From the NCBI GenBank assembly GCA_902363255.1, contig CABIZO010000002.1, positions 496,001 through 560,000 of the forward strand: a DNA stretch of 64,000 nt, in the 5' to 3' direction. Position 1 is the stretch's first letter; the number at the start of each line of letters is the position of its first letter. Positions 53,692-61,413 of the stretch are shown here, piece after piece. The notes under the pieces were generated by a model. That model saw only the letters and a program-made list of their open reading frames with translations. It did not search any database and was not told where the DNA came from. A program made the position numbers and the translations under genes. The stretch comes from Peptostreptococcaceae bacterium. Lineage in GTDB: Bacteria > Bacillota > Clostridia > Peptostreptococcales > Peptostreptococcaceae.

Positions 53692-54462
53692 TTATCCTTT
53701 TCCATTTGTAGGGTCGTACTCAATGTTAGAGTAATCCTCTATAGTAACTTCAAGTTCATTACTTAGTATTCCTAAGCTTTTATTATTAGCAATTGAATTT
53801 GATTTAATTAAAGGAGCATCCATTTTGAATATATCGGCAGATTTTGCTTTATCCATGGATAACATTTCAACATCAAAAGTTTTTACAACCTCACCAGCAG
53901 AAATAATTTCTCTTTTAGCAACTTGTCCAGTATAAGAATCTACATAAATGTTATTACTTTTATCTGAATATTTTATTAAATTAGTTTTTGTATCTACTTT
54001 TGTTTTTTGCCAATCTCTATAAATATTATCTACAAATTCTTCTTTAAAATATCCATCAATCATCGATTTTTGCATAAGTTCCTTATTTTCACCAATAGCA
54101 TTCTCTGGTGGTAAAGTTTTTAGTAACTCATGTTGCCATTCACCATTAGTTTGATATTGAGATAATGTCAAGAAACTAGCACCATAATCAGTAGTAATGG
54201 TTCTATCTATAAGCATACCGTTTTCATCAAAAAAGTCTACTCTTTCACTACCGTTACTTCTATTTCTGTATATATCCATTGTAGTTCCATCACTATTTGT
54301 TAATATTACATGTTCTATACCTTCTTGGTTTACTAAGTCATTATACGCTTGTATAATTTCTTCACCATCTACAGTAGTTATTTTTTCATTAGCATTTACA
54401 AATACAAAACTACCTACTGATAAAGTACTTACTAACACTAAGCCTATTATATATTTATTCAT
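53692..54462 (-). CDS. Exported protein (256 aa), unknown
   Basis: It has a signal peptide MNKYIIGLVLVSTLSVGSFV ending near ANA, then a mixed strand-helix exported domain with TNSDGTTMDIYRNRSNG and YSDKSNNIYVDSYTGQVAKR. The repeated strand pattern resembles LolA/RseB-like or peptidase-propeptide sensors, but I cannot assign it. Just upstream, a 5-codon frame (MKMNE) closer to the GGGAG site overlaps the start, which may indicate a shifted start or a coupled leader peptide. Confidence 0.7.
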   Translation of the reverse strand: MNKYIIGLVLVSTLSVGSFVFVNANEKITTVDGEEIIQAYNDLVNQEGIEHVILTNSDGTTMDIYRNRSNGSERVDFFDENGMLIDRTITTDYGASFLTLSQYQTNGEWQHELLKTLPPENAIGENKELMQKSMIDGYFKEEFVDNIYRDWQKTKVDTKTNLIKYSDKSNNIYVDSYTGQVAKREIISAGEVVKTFDVEMLSMDKAKSADIFKMDAPLIKSNSIANNKSLGILSNELEVTIEDYSNIEYDPTNGKG

Positions 54463-54682
54463 TCATTTTCATATTGATTACTCCCTTTCCCCTTTAAAGT
54501 AAGTATTATCAATTATTATAACAGAAGCAATTCCTCTATAGAAGTATATAATTTATTTTATATACTTTCATTATGTATTGATATTGAAGTTTAATAAAGA
54601 AAATGTTGGTTACAATATATACGGAATATATTAAACATTAGATTAAAAAATTTACACATGTAATTAGAAATAAGTATTCTAA

Positions 54683-54890
54683 TTTAAACAATAGATTTGG
54701 TGAGCAATTTTAATGTAATACGAACAAAAATAGGAGCATATCATATGCCCCTATTTTTGTTATTAAAATGGTTATTGAGATGAATATTTTATTAAAAGAT
54801 AGTTAAATAAAAGGATCTGTTTTAAATCAATGTTGAAAATGGTATAACAAAAATAAATACGCAATTGTTATATATTGTGTAATAAAATAT
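54683..54890. repeat. Island intergenic repeat, full copy 3
   Basis: GAGCAATTTTAATGTAATAC, hairpin AAAAATAGG.GCATAT.ATATGC.CCCTATTTTT, TTGAGATGAATATTTTATTA, AAATAAAAGGATCTGTTTTA and GCAATTGTTATATATTG. It is very close to copies 1 and 2. It precedes the DUF3791 gene at 54973. Confidence 0.88.
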
Positions 54891-54972
54891 TAAAACAAAT
54901 ACTATGCCAAATAAAAAAATGTTATAATAAAATATAATAACTAATGCAAATAAAAATGAGAATGATAATTTT

Positions 54973-55188
54973 ATGGATGAAAAAATTTTAGAATTTACTG
55001 TTTTTTGCATTGATAGTTTGGCTGAATATTTAAATAAAGATACAAAAGAAATTTATAAGTTAATTAAAAACGACTCTAATATTTTAGATGATTATATAAT
55101 TCCATGTTATGAACCTTTACATAGTCAAAGTAAAAAATACATAGTAGAAGAACTGGTAAATGTATTAAAAGAAAGAGGTGTAATATAG
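54973..55188 (+). CDS. DUF3791 protein (first of two)
   Basis: The 71-residue protein reads FTVFCIDSLAEYLNKDTKEI and YKLIKNDSNILDDYIIPCYE, the DUF3791 pattern of a small helical protein. Its stop TAG overlaps the GTG start of the DUF3990 remnant by one base, so the two were co-translated. DUF3791 and DUF3990 genes commonly adjoin in Firmicutes. A neutralising partner role is inference. The ribosome binding site is weak (AATGAGAATGAT). Confidence 0.7.
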   Translation: MDEKILEFTVFCIDSLAEYLNKDTKEIYKLIKNDSNILDDYIIPCYEPLHSQSKKYIVEELVNVLKERGVI

Positions 55189-55446
55189 TGGAGTTATATC
55201 ACGGATCTTATTGCTAAATACCAAGACCCGATATTTTTTATTCAAGAGACTCTTTAGATTTTGGTAGAGGGTTTTATTTAACAGATATAAAAAAGCAAGC
55301 CATTGAATGGGTTGATAGATTTATAAGCTTTAAATAGGTTAAAATACCATAAACCTAATAATCAAATATGTATAACTAACCAAGAAATTTTAGATATATA
55401 TTTAAAATTTAACTTATGTGAGGTGATAGATAATGGAAGCAAATAA
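55188..55446 (+). pseudogene. DUF3990 protein, decayed
   Basis: GTG 55188 gives MELYHGSYC, a TAA, then IPRPDIFYSRDSLDFGRGFY and LTDIKKQAIEWVDRFISF and a TAG (55335). After a frame change the sequence resumes with KYHKPNNQICITNQEILDIY and LKFNLCEVIDNGSK, the normal end, overlapping the next gene. LYHGS and DFGRGFYLTD are the DUF3990 hallmarks; this family has an ADP-ribosyltransferase-like pattern. The product is inactivated by stops and an internal deletion. Confidence 0.75.
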
Positions 55447-55663
55447 AATATTACTTCAAAAGATGTATACAAAGATAATAGTTGAATTTTCTAAACAAAC
55501 AGGGAAAGATTTAGAAGAGAGTCTAGATTATTTTTATAATTCTAATACATATGATCTAATAAAAAATGGAATATCTGATATACATTGCAGAGGATATAAA
55601 TATTTGGCAGATGAATTAATGTTGGAATATGGATTTAAGCATCACAAAGGATATATAAATTAA
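55433..55663 (+). CDS. DUF3791-like protein (second)
   Basis: The 76-residue protein reads LLQKMYTKIIVEFSKQTGKD, then DLIKNGISDIHCRGYKYLAD and ELMLEYGFKHH, again DUF3791-like but of the longer type. Its start lies inside the end of the DUF3990 remnant behind GAGGTGATAGATA. It remains intact although its neighbour is dead, as would be expected of an antidote that is kept longer than a toxin. Confidence 0.7.
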   Translation: MEANKILLQKMYTKIIVEFSKQTGKDLEESLDYFYNSNTYDLIKNGISDIHCRGYKYLADELMLEYGFKHHKGYIN

Positions 55664-55768
55664 ATCTATTAGTTAAAATTTTATAACATAAAGCTTAAGG
55701 TGGGATTCAATAAAAATGGGAGAACCCTATGAGTAAAAGGAGTTGTAATCTAATGTTAATTCACATAT

Positions 55769-55815
55769 TTAAATAAAGAACTTTAGATACTAAATTGTTA
55801 TATAATACGAATCAG
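55769..55815. repeat. Island repeat, promoter-like block
   Basis: TTAAATAAAGAACTTTAGAT then AAATTGTTATATAATACGAA, just upstream of the gene at 55841. Confidence 0.65.
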
Positions 55816-55840
55816 AAATGACATACTGGGAGGAAAAATT

Positions 55841-56164
55841 ATGAATGCTAAAGAGTTCGTTGAACTATTTTATACAGAGAAAAATAATATACTAAAATCA
55901 TATTTTAGCAATCCGATAGAAACTGAAGTTGGGTTAAAGATAGATAATCTTGGACTAACTAGGGAACAAATGGAGAAAATGCAAAATATCATTGATGCAG
56001 TTCTTACAGATGCTATGTACACTATTTTACTAGGATTAGATGGAGAAGCCTCAATTGGAAGTATTCAACAAACCTATAAAATAGTTGATGAAAGTGGATG
56101 TGAAATTTCAAACTGTGGAGAAATAGAAGAATATGCATATGAATATTTCCACGAAAATAAGTAA
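55841..56164 (+). CDS. Hypothetical protein (107 aa)
   Basis: The acidic soluble protein reads MNAKEFVELFYTEKNNILKS and MQNIIDAVLTDAMYTILLGL, then DGEASIGSIQQTYKIVDE and IEEYAYEYFHENK. Similar small proteins are found singly in Firmicutes accessory regions and some sit beside toxins, but I cannot give a function. GGGAGG precedes the ATG, and an island promoter-like block lies just upstream. Confidence 0.7.
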   Translation: MNAKEFVELFYTEKNNILKSYFSNPIETEVGLKIDNLGLTREQMEKMQNIIDAVLTDAMYTILLGLDGEASIGSIQQTYKIVDESGCEISNCGEIEEYAYEYFHENK

Positions 56165-56332
56165 TTATCTTTACTATAATCGAAATTTTATTAATGCACA
56201 TTTTTAATGTAATGCGAAATATATTATCTAACAAAAAAGACGGTAAAAAGCCATATTCATATAATTCATACTTTGGGAAAATAGAATATGAAGTTGTTAA
56301 ATTAATATTATGAAACTTATTACGAGGGATAG

Positions 56333-56479
56333 TCTCAAAAGGCATGGCAACAAGTATGGCATGAACAAGAGATAGTTGATATTGATAGAGCATTTACTCT
56401 AGATTATGAAAGTTGTGTTCCTGCTAAATATACAAAAGATAATAAAGCACATTGTTATTTATATATTTCCATAAAATAA
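56333..56479 (+). pseudogene. Effector-binding-domain remnant
   Basis: An open stretch reads SQKAWQQVWHEQEIVDIDRA, FTLDYESCVPAKYTKDNKAH and CYLYISIK then TAA, resembling the end of GyrI/AraC effector-binding domains. It has no start; a short frame from 56217 (MRNILSNKKDGKKPYSYNSY) may be its broken front part in another frame. Confidence 0.4.
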
Positions 56480-56508
56480 TATTTAATAATATATAATAAA
56501 TTATACTG

Positions 56509-56536
56509 TTGACTGATAAATAAAATCTGTTACAAT
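56509..56536 (+). promoter_or_regulatory. Sigma-A promoter of the methyltransferase/ECF unit
   Basis: TTGACT (56509) and TACAAT (56531) with a 16-bp spacer. Transcription would start near 56543, about 20 nt before the leader hairpin. Confidence 0.7.
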
Positions 56537-56560
56537 TTAATTAAATAATATAGTGAATAT

Positions 56561-56612
56561 AAGCCATGAAGGCATTTTAGTTTTGAAACTAGATGACTTT
56601 GTGGCTTTTTTT
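56561..56612 (+). terminator. Leader hairpin / probable attenuator upstream of the methyltransferase gene
   Basis: AAGCCATGAAGGCAT pairs with ATGACTTTGTGGCTT (one mismatch, G-U pairs), an inner TAGTTT/AAACTA stem caps it, and seven T follow. It sits between promoter and ribosome binding site, so it would block expression unless antiterminated. It matches no riboswitch consensus that I recognise. Confidence 0.7.
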
Positions 56613-56645
56613 GTTGCAAAAATAATAAATAGGGGAGGAGATATT

Positions 56646-57236
56646 ATGAATCAAGTAGAGTTTTTTAATTCTATTGCAGAGAAATGGGATAGTACTACAA
56701 GAGTAGATGAAAAAAGAATAAATAAACTTTTATCACAAATATCAATAAAAAATGGCGAGAGTATTTTAGATATTGGAACAGGTACAGGAGTACTTATACC
56801 TTTTTATAAACATTTAAATAGAGATGGAGAATTAACAGGTGTAGATATTTCTCAAGGAATGTTAAATATGGCTAAGAGAAAGTTTGGTCAATTAAATAAT
56901 GTGAATTTTAAGTTACTGGATGTAGAGAAAGACTCTATCAAAAAGAAATACGATAAAGTTGTTCTTTATTCTATGTTTCCACATTTAAATAATAAAACTG
57001 AAACTATAAAAAAATTAGTAAATGAAAATTTAAAAGAAAATGGAAAACTTTTAATTGCTCATTCTGATAGTAGAGAGTTCTTAAATAATTTGCATAGTAA
57101 TGCAGATGAAAGTGTAAGTGAAGATAGATTAATTGAAGTAAATAAGCAAAAGGAAATATTTGAAAGTGTTAACTTAAATGTAACAAAAGCTTATGAAGAT
57201 GATGAAATCTATTACATAGTAATAGAAAATATATAA
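56646..57236 (+). CDS. Class I SAM-dependent methyltransferase
   Basis: The 196-residue methyltransferase has motif I ILDIGTGTGVLIPF, the acidic LTGVDISQGMLNMAK, and KVVLYSMFPHL. The N-terminus FFNSIAEKWD is of the UbiE/small-molecule type. It follows GGGGAGGAG; a longer frame upstream runs through the attenuator and is not used. It lies 22 nt before an ECF S component, so it may modify the compound imported. The compound is unknown. Confidence 0.88.
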   Translation: MNQVEFFNSIAEKWDSTTRVDEKRINKLLSQISIKNGESILDIGTGTGVLIPFYKHLNRDGELTGVDISQGMLNMAKRKFGQLNNVNFKLLDVEKDSIKKKYDKVVLYSMFPHLNNKTETIKKLVNENLKENGKLLIAHSDSREFLNNLHSNADESVSEDRLIEVNKQKEIFESVNLNVTKAYEDDEIYYIVIENI

Positions 57237-57258
57237 TAAAAATACCAGGGGGATAAAT

Positions 57259-57783
57259 ATGAAAACTAAAAAAATGATATTATCAGGATTATTTATAGCA
57301 ATTGGACTAATATTACCAACAATATTCCATACGTTAAGTTTGCCAGGGAGTACATTCTCGCCTATGCATTTACCAGTGATGCTAGGAGGATTTTTACTTG
57401 GACCAGTTTATGGAGCAGCCATAGGATTTATGACACCTGTACTTTGTAGCGTGCTTACAGGTATGCCACCGCTTATGCCTACAATGCCGATGATGGCATT
57501 TGAATTACTTGCATATGGATTTGTGACAGGATTATTATTTACAAAAACTAAAAAAATATATGTATCTTTAATAACAGCAATTATATGTGGAAGATTATGT
57601 TCCGTTGTAGCAGCATTCATACTTTCGATTACATTTGCACCTCAAATAACTCCAATACCATATGTCATATCTGGAGTAGTAAATGGACTTCCAGGAATAG
57701 CAATTCAACTTATATTAATTCCTATTTTAGTTAAATTCTTTGCTACAAATAAAGAAACAGCTAGAGTTTTAGGAACAAATTAA
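57259..57783 (+). CDS. ECF transporter S component
   Basis: The 174-residue protein has six membrane helices with LPVMLGGFLLGPVYGAAIGF and MPPLMPTMPMMAFELLAYGF, a Met/Pro-rich pattern typical of S components for vitamins or cofactors. It binds the substrate and docks to the shared EcfA-EcfA'-EcfT module. No Ecf energising genes are nearby, so it would use the general module. RBS CAGGGGG. The substrate is undetermined. Confidence 0.88.
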   Translation: MKTKKMILSGLFIAIGLILPTIFHTLSLPGSTFSPMHLPVMLGGFLLGPVYGAAIGFMTPVLCSVLTGMPPLMPTMPMMAFELLAYGFVTGLLFTKTKKIYVSLITAIICGRLCSVVAAFILSITFAPQITPIPYVISGVVNGLPGIAIQLILIPILVKFFATNKETARVLGTN

Positions 57784-57791
57784 AGATTACA

Positions 57792-57827
57792 AAATAAAGA
57801 CTTAAAATTAATTTTAAGTCTTTATTT
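57792..57827. terminator. Terminator between the ECF gene and the leftward SDR remnant
   Basis: AAATAAAGACTTAAAATT pairs perfectly with AATTTTAAGTCTTTATTT. Confidence 0.85.
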
Positions 57828-57828
57828 A

Positions 57829-58463
57829 TTAACTACCTATGATAGGCATAGAATAAAGGTACTTAGTACTATCTAATTGCTCAACCATGAAATAGGCAAT
57901 ATCTTCTCTGGAAATATTAAAGTTTACTTTTACATCACCAAAACTTACTTTAATATCTTTTGTAAATGAAGAGTTCTTTGGAGACATAAATCTAACGATC
58001 GTCCAATCTAAATTAGAATTAACGACTATATTATTTACTTCTTTAAGAACTTTTTTGCCTTTGGTAAAAATATTGATGCAAGAATTCCTGGAACTATGGT
58101 AGCAAAAGAAGGTTTATCTTCTTTATATTTAATTGATGGAGTAGACCAATCAATAAGTCTTTTTACATTAGTTTCATTCATAGCTTTTATAATATTTTCA
58201 TGAGCTATAAGTGAGCTAGTATCCTCATATCCAAATTTCATAGAGATACCTAAAGCTATTATAACTCCGTCACATCCATTGATAGTTTCTTTTATTTTTT
58301 CATAATCAGATACTTGACCTACAAAAACTTTAAGATTCTTATTATCTATTTTTAATTTATCAGGAGTACGAACATAAGCGTTTACTTCGTACCCCTTTTC
58401 TAAAGCATGTTTTACAACAAATTTTCCTATTCCACCCGTTGCACCAAATACTGCAATTTTCAT
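57829..58463 (-). pseudogene. NAD(P)-binding (NmrA/SDR-like) protein, frameshifted
   Basis: From 58463 the frame reads MKIAVFGATGGIGKFVVKHA, with ALGISMKFGYED, to KAKKFLKK and a stop at 58035. In another frame it goes on as KKVLKEVNNIVVNSNLDWTI, VRFMSPKNSSF... to IIGS and TAA at 57829, as in intact family members. The break lies in a run of six T (58050-58055, plus strand). The total length is one short of a multiple of three, so one base is missing. It could be a mutation, phase variation or a sequencing error. It is paired with a divergent HxlR gene. Confidence 0.8.
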
Positions 58464-58534
58464 TATAAAGCCACTCCTTTTTAAACCTACTGTATTGATA
58501 CATATAATTTATCAAAGTATAATATATTTGTTAA

Positions 58535-58556
58535 GTACTGTATTTAAAAATAGTAC
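58535..58556. promoter_or_regulatory. Candidate HxlR operator
   Basis: GTACTGTATTTAAAAATAGT followed by AC is an inverted repeat GTACT...AGTAC with a 12-nt centre, between the divergent HxlR and NmrA-like genes. It resembles the GTACTTT boxes at 28302-28321. Confidence 0.55.
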
Positions 58557-58587
58557 CATCAAAAAAGGTAGTATAGGAGATATATTT

Positions 58588-58929
58588 ATGGAAAACTATG
58601 ATTCAGAATCAATTTTAGATTGTCCATTTGCAAAGGTGCAAAAAATTGTAAGTGGAAAGTGGAATATGCTAATAATATATTTATTAAGTGAGGAAACTCT
58701 TAGATTTGGTCAACTGCATAGAAAGTTACCAAGTATGACACAATCCACACTATCAAAACAATTAAGATTATTAGAGGAGCAGGGGATAATTAATAGGCAT
58801 GTATTTAATCAGATACCACCTAAAGTTGAGTATTCACTTACAGAAATAGGAGAAAAGTTTTTACCTGTATTAAAGGAATTAGAGAAATGGTCAAAAGAAT
58901 ACGAGGATTACTGTAACAGCAATAAATAG
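58588..58929 (+). CDS. HxlR-family transcriptional regulator
   Basis: The 113-residue protein reads CPFAKVQKIVSGKWNMLIIY, LRFGQLHRKLPSMTQSTLSK and VEYSLTEIGEKF, the HxlR pattern with an N-terminal Cys that may sense oxidants or aldehydes. I start it at 58588 behind TAGGAGATA; an upstream in-frame ATG runs through the operator. The divergent NmrA-like gene is its likely target and is now frameshifted. Confidence 0.9.
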   Translation: MENYDSESILDCPFAKVQKIVSGKWNMLIIYLLSEETLRFGQLHRKLPSMTQSTLSKQLRLLEEQGIINRHVFNQIPPKVEYSLTEIGEKFLPVLKELEKWSKEYEDYCNSNK

Positions 58930-58974
58930 AAGGAGTTTTATTTATTAGTGTCCTGAGTAATGTGATTAATGTAG

Positions 58975-59000
58975 ACAATTGTTATATAATGTGAAGTAAT
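58975..59000. repeat. Island repeat, promoter-like block
   Basis: ACAATTGTTATATAATGTGA lies upstream of the gene at 59030. Confidence 0.65.
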
Positions 59001-59029
59001 ATGAACATGTAAGGGAGGAAGGAGTATAT

Positions 59030-59581
59030 ATGGGACAATCTTGGAGCGGAGTAAAAAAGGAATTAGAAGAAAATTTTATTTGTGATAGTTTAAAGGGGAG
59101 AGTTAAATATTTTATTACTCATTATCATAAAGCACCAGATAAGTATGGAAGGGTATGTATTAGGGTAGATAATAAGGAAGTTCTTCATGGAAATCCCTAT
59201 GATTTTGGTGTTAAGGGATATTATGCTAAAGAAAATGAAATAAAAAATAAGTTAAACATACCAGATAGAGAGTTTGTAGGTAATAGGTATTTATATGATA
59301 AAGAAAATGAAATAGTGGAAGATATGGTTAGAGAAATGGCTTTCAAAGATGGTGTATTTGAAATATATGATTTTACAGATGCTATATATGAATATAAAAA
59401 CTCTAATATTATTGATAGTATAAATTCAGAAAATATGCTTGTAAGAATGTTAGCAGTTATGGATAGAAGAGTTGGAAAAAGAACATTATTTAAACTTGCT
59501 AATGAAATTAATGAACAGCCAGATTGGCTTAAATTTTTTTATAAGTTACGTTTAGATGCAGAAGAAATTAAATACAAATAA
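59030..59581 (+). CDS. SF0329-like hypothetical protein (183 aa)
   Basis: The start MGQSWSGVKKELEENFICDS and the stretches FITHYHKAPDKYGRVCIRVD and MLAVMDRRVGKRTLFKLANE match a widely distributed family named after Shigella SF0329, found in accessory regions. There are no membrane or signal segments; the basic His/Arg patches might suggest nucleic-acid contact (inference). Strong AGGGAGGAAGGAG site. No function established. Confidence 0.75.
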   Translation: MGQSWSGVKKELEENFICDSLKGRVKYFITHYHKAPDKYGRVCIRVDNKEVLHGNPYDFGVKGYYAKENEIKNKLNIPDREFVGNRYLYDKENEIVEDMVREMAFKDGVFEIYDFTDAIYEYKNSNIIDSINSENMLVRMLAVMDRRVGKRTLFKLANEINEQPDWLKFFYKLRLDAEEIKYK

Positions 59582-59634
59582 TTTTTTAATTAGAAACAAT
59601 TTTAATATAGTGGTATAATGTATGACTTATTTAG

Positions 59635-59796
59635 TTTAATCCAACTATAAAGGATATTGTCAAAGATAAAAAAGATAGAAATAATGCGGTGATTGCAGCT
59701 GGAGCAGTAGTTACAAAGGATGTAGAAGATAACTGTGTAATCGGTGGAGTTCCTGCAAAAGTAATTAAAAATATAGAAGATGATACTAATGAATAA
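59635..59796 (+). pseudogene. Hexapeptide-repeat acetyltransferase, C-terminal remnant
   Basis: The frame reads NPTIKDIVKDKKDRNNAVIA, AGAVVTKDVEDNCVIGGVPA and KVIKNIED, the last turns of a LacA/maltose O-acetyltransferase left-handed beta helix (GAVVTKDV, GxPAKVIK). No start or upstream part remains; an in-frame stop lies at 59632. Confidence 0.8.
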
Positions 59797-59974
59797 GCAA
59801 TAAAGAAAGAGATACTTTTAGAAGCACTTGATGTATAAACTACTGATGTATGATGGACTTGAAATAGAGATTTCAATTCTAGAATATTTGAATTTTACTG
59901 ACAATTCTTCTTTCTTAATGTTAAAATTATATATAGTTTCAAAAACATAATTCAAAACAAGGAGTAAATATTTG

Positions 59975-60208
59975 ATGGAAGAAGTAAATAAATTTCAAAG
60001 CATTATCATTTTTGCTATGGTTTTATTAGGTATTTTAATAGGTCAAATAGATATAGTTCAAACTTATTCAGAGTATTTTATAATGCCAGCATTAATGATA
60101 ATGCTATTTTTAGTTTTTATACAAGTACCTTTAAAGGAAATAGGAAAGTCATTTAAAAATACAAAATTCACATCAACAGCAATTATTATGACTTTGTATG
60201 AAAGATAA
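59975..60208 (+). pseudogene. Acr3/ArsB-type transporter, N-terminal fragment
   Basis: MEEVNKFQSIIIFAMVLLGI, then IGQIDIVQTYSEYFIMPALM and VPLKEIGKSFKNTKFTSTAI match the first two to three helices of Acr3 (arsenite efflux/BASS family). It ends at TLYER stop after 77 residues, out of more than 300. AAGGAG precedes the ATG. It is fused in DNA to a VanZ fragment. Confidence 0.75.
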
Positions 60209-60229
60209 TAAACAGCGTAATTTAACTAA

Positions 60230-60562
60230 AAGATTATTAATAATGTAATTGTGTTTATTCCTGTTGGAATATATGCATGTATGTTAAAACAAGAATGGTC
60301 TATTATTAAGAAGATTTCAGTAGGATTTTTTATTAGTTCAGGAATTGAAGTTTTACAGTTTGTTTTAGCTATTGGAGCAACTGATATAACAGATCTTATA
60401 GGTAATACTTTAGGTGGCATAGTAGGTATTGGAGTATTTTATTTATATGGTATGCACCTTAGACCTTTGCTTAATCATTTAAAGGGTAAGGAATTTGATA
60501 ATGATAAGTTAACAGATGCAAATATTACATACAAAGAGTGGATAAATTCTTGCATATTGTAA
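60230..60562 (+). pseudogene. VanZ-family protein, 5'-truncated
   Basis: KIINNVIVFIPVGIYACMLK, then GFFISSGIEVLQFVLAIGAT and DITDLIGNTLGGIVGI match the second half of VanZ-like membrane proteins (EVLQ, DITDxxxNTLG). The front helices are missing; an in-frame TAA lies directly before. An internal GTG at 60251 could start a shortened product, but no ribosome binding site is seen. Confidence 0.75.
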
Positions 60563-60731
60563 AATTAAATTTGATATATAAATACATAAATATGGTTATA
60601 CATATTAAGAAATGTTTAAATTTTCCGAATATTGTAAATTTCTATGTTATAATTAAATTATAATATTTTATTTAACAAAAATATTATATAAAAGATGTTT
60701 GTAAGCAATATGTAAAAGGGGGTGCAGGGAT

Positions 60732-61061
60732 ATAAAAAGATTTGGTTTATTAACAGCAGTACTTTTAATTGGGTCACTTATGCTCTTAGGTTGCTCCAAG
60801 GAAAAAGTTTATGTACTGGAACAAGGAAAGGTGTTTGAAGTAGGAACTGATATTCCAGAAGGAACTTATAAGGTTGAGGCTTCTGATACTTCGGATGAAA
60901 AAGAAGATGAAGATGAAGGTTACACAACAATAATCGGAGACGAAGATAATCCAGACGCTATATTTATGAGTACAAGTGATAGCAAAGAAGAAACAGTTGA
61001 GTTAAAAAAAGGTAAAATAATCAATGCAGTTGAGTCAATAAAGTTAACATTAATTAATTAG
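60732..61061 (+). CDS. Small lipoprotein with non-standard start
   Basis: Read from ATA 60732, behind AAGGGGGTGCAGGG, the product begins with IKRFGLLTAVLLIGSLMLLG then C, a clear lipoprotein signal. The following domain contains GKVFEVGTDIPEGTYKVEAS and ends in VESIKLTLIN, a fold common in small Firmicute lipoproteins. The only ATG in frame (60780) lies inside the signal and would remove its basic start. Either ATA is used or the ATG start has mutated and the gene is failing. Confidence 0.55.
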   Translation: MKRFGLLTAVLLIGSLMLLGCSKEKVYVLEQGKVFEVGTDIPEGTYKVEASDTSDEKEDEDEGYTTIIGDEDNPDAIFMSTSDSKEETVELKKGKIINAVESIKLTLIN

Positions 61062-61078
61062 GCCAGGAAATATTAAAT

Positions 61079-61264
61079 ATGAAAAAAATTAAAAAAATAA
61101 TACCTAAGTTCCTTATGCTTGGCGTTATAGGATATTTGACATTGACAGGCTCCATAGGGAATGCCTATGCTGGTGAAGTAAGTTATGTGAAATCTATAAC
61201 TAATTCAAAAGGTGAATTAGTTATAGAAGATGGGGAGTATATAACTATTACAAGGTTAAGATAA
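61079..61264 (+). CDS. Small exported protein (61 aa), possibly truncated
   Basis: MKKIKKIIPKFLMLGVIGYL and LTLTGSIGNAYAG form a signal peptide with cleavage near AYA. Only about 30 mature residues follow, including NSKGELVIEDGEYITITRL, which resembles the strand pattern of the preceding lipoprotein. It lies 17 nt after that gene. It is probably the front of a longer gene cut short. Confidence 0.5.
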   Translation: MKKIKKIIPKFLMLGVIGYLTLTGSIGNAYAGEVSYVKSITNSKGELVIEDGEYITITRLR

Positions 61265-61269
61265 TTAAA

Positions 61270-61390
61270 GTTCATAATATTAATATATTAGGAACAAAAA
61301 TAGGAGCATATCATATGCCCCTATTTTTTTGTTACTAAAATAGTATTAAGATCAACATTGTATTAAGACATTGTTAAATAAAAAAATAAC
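61270..61390. repeat. Island intergenic repeat, left part; last copy before the phage-like module
   Basis: AATATTAATATATTAGGAAC, hairpin AAAAATAGG.GCATAT.ATATGC.CCCTATTTTT, then TTAAGATCAACATTGTATTA and AGACATTGTTAAATAAA. The promoter half is missing, replaced by the region upstream of the XRE gene. Confidence 0.85.
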
Positions 61391-61413
61391 GAAAAATAGT
61401 GTATAAAAAAAAC

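Noticed and set aside
56217..56315. Short frame starting MRNILSNKKDGKKPYSYNSY
   Set aside because: No ribosome binding site and an early stop; probably part of the decayed gene that ends at 56479.
45630..61390. Superintegron or attC-type cassette array
   Set aside because: The hairpins are ordinary terminators without attC core sites, genes occur on both strands, and no integrase is present in the window.
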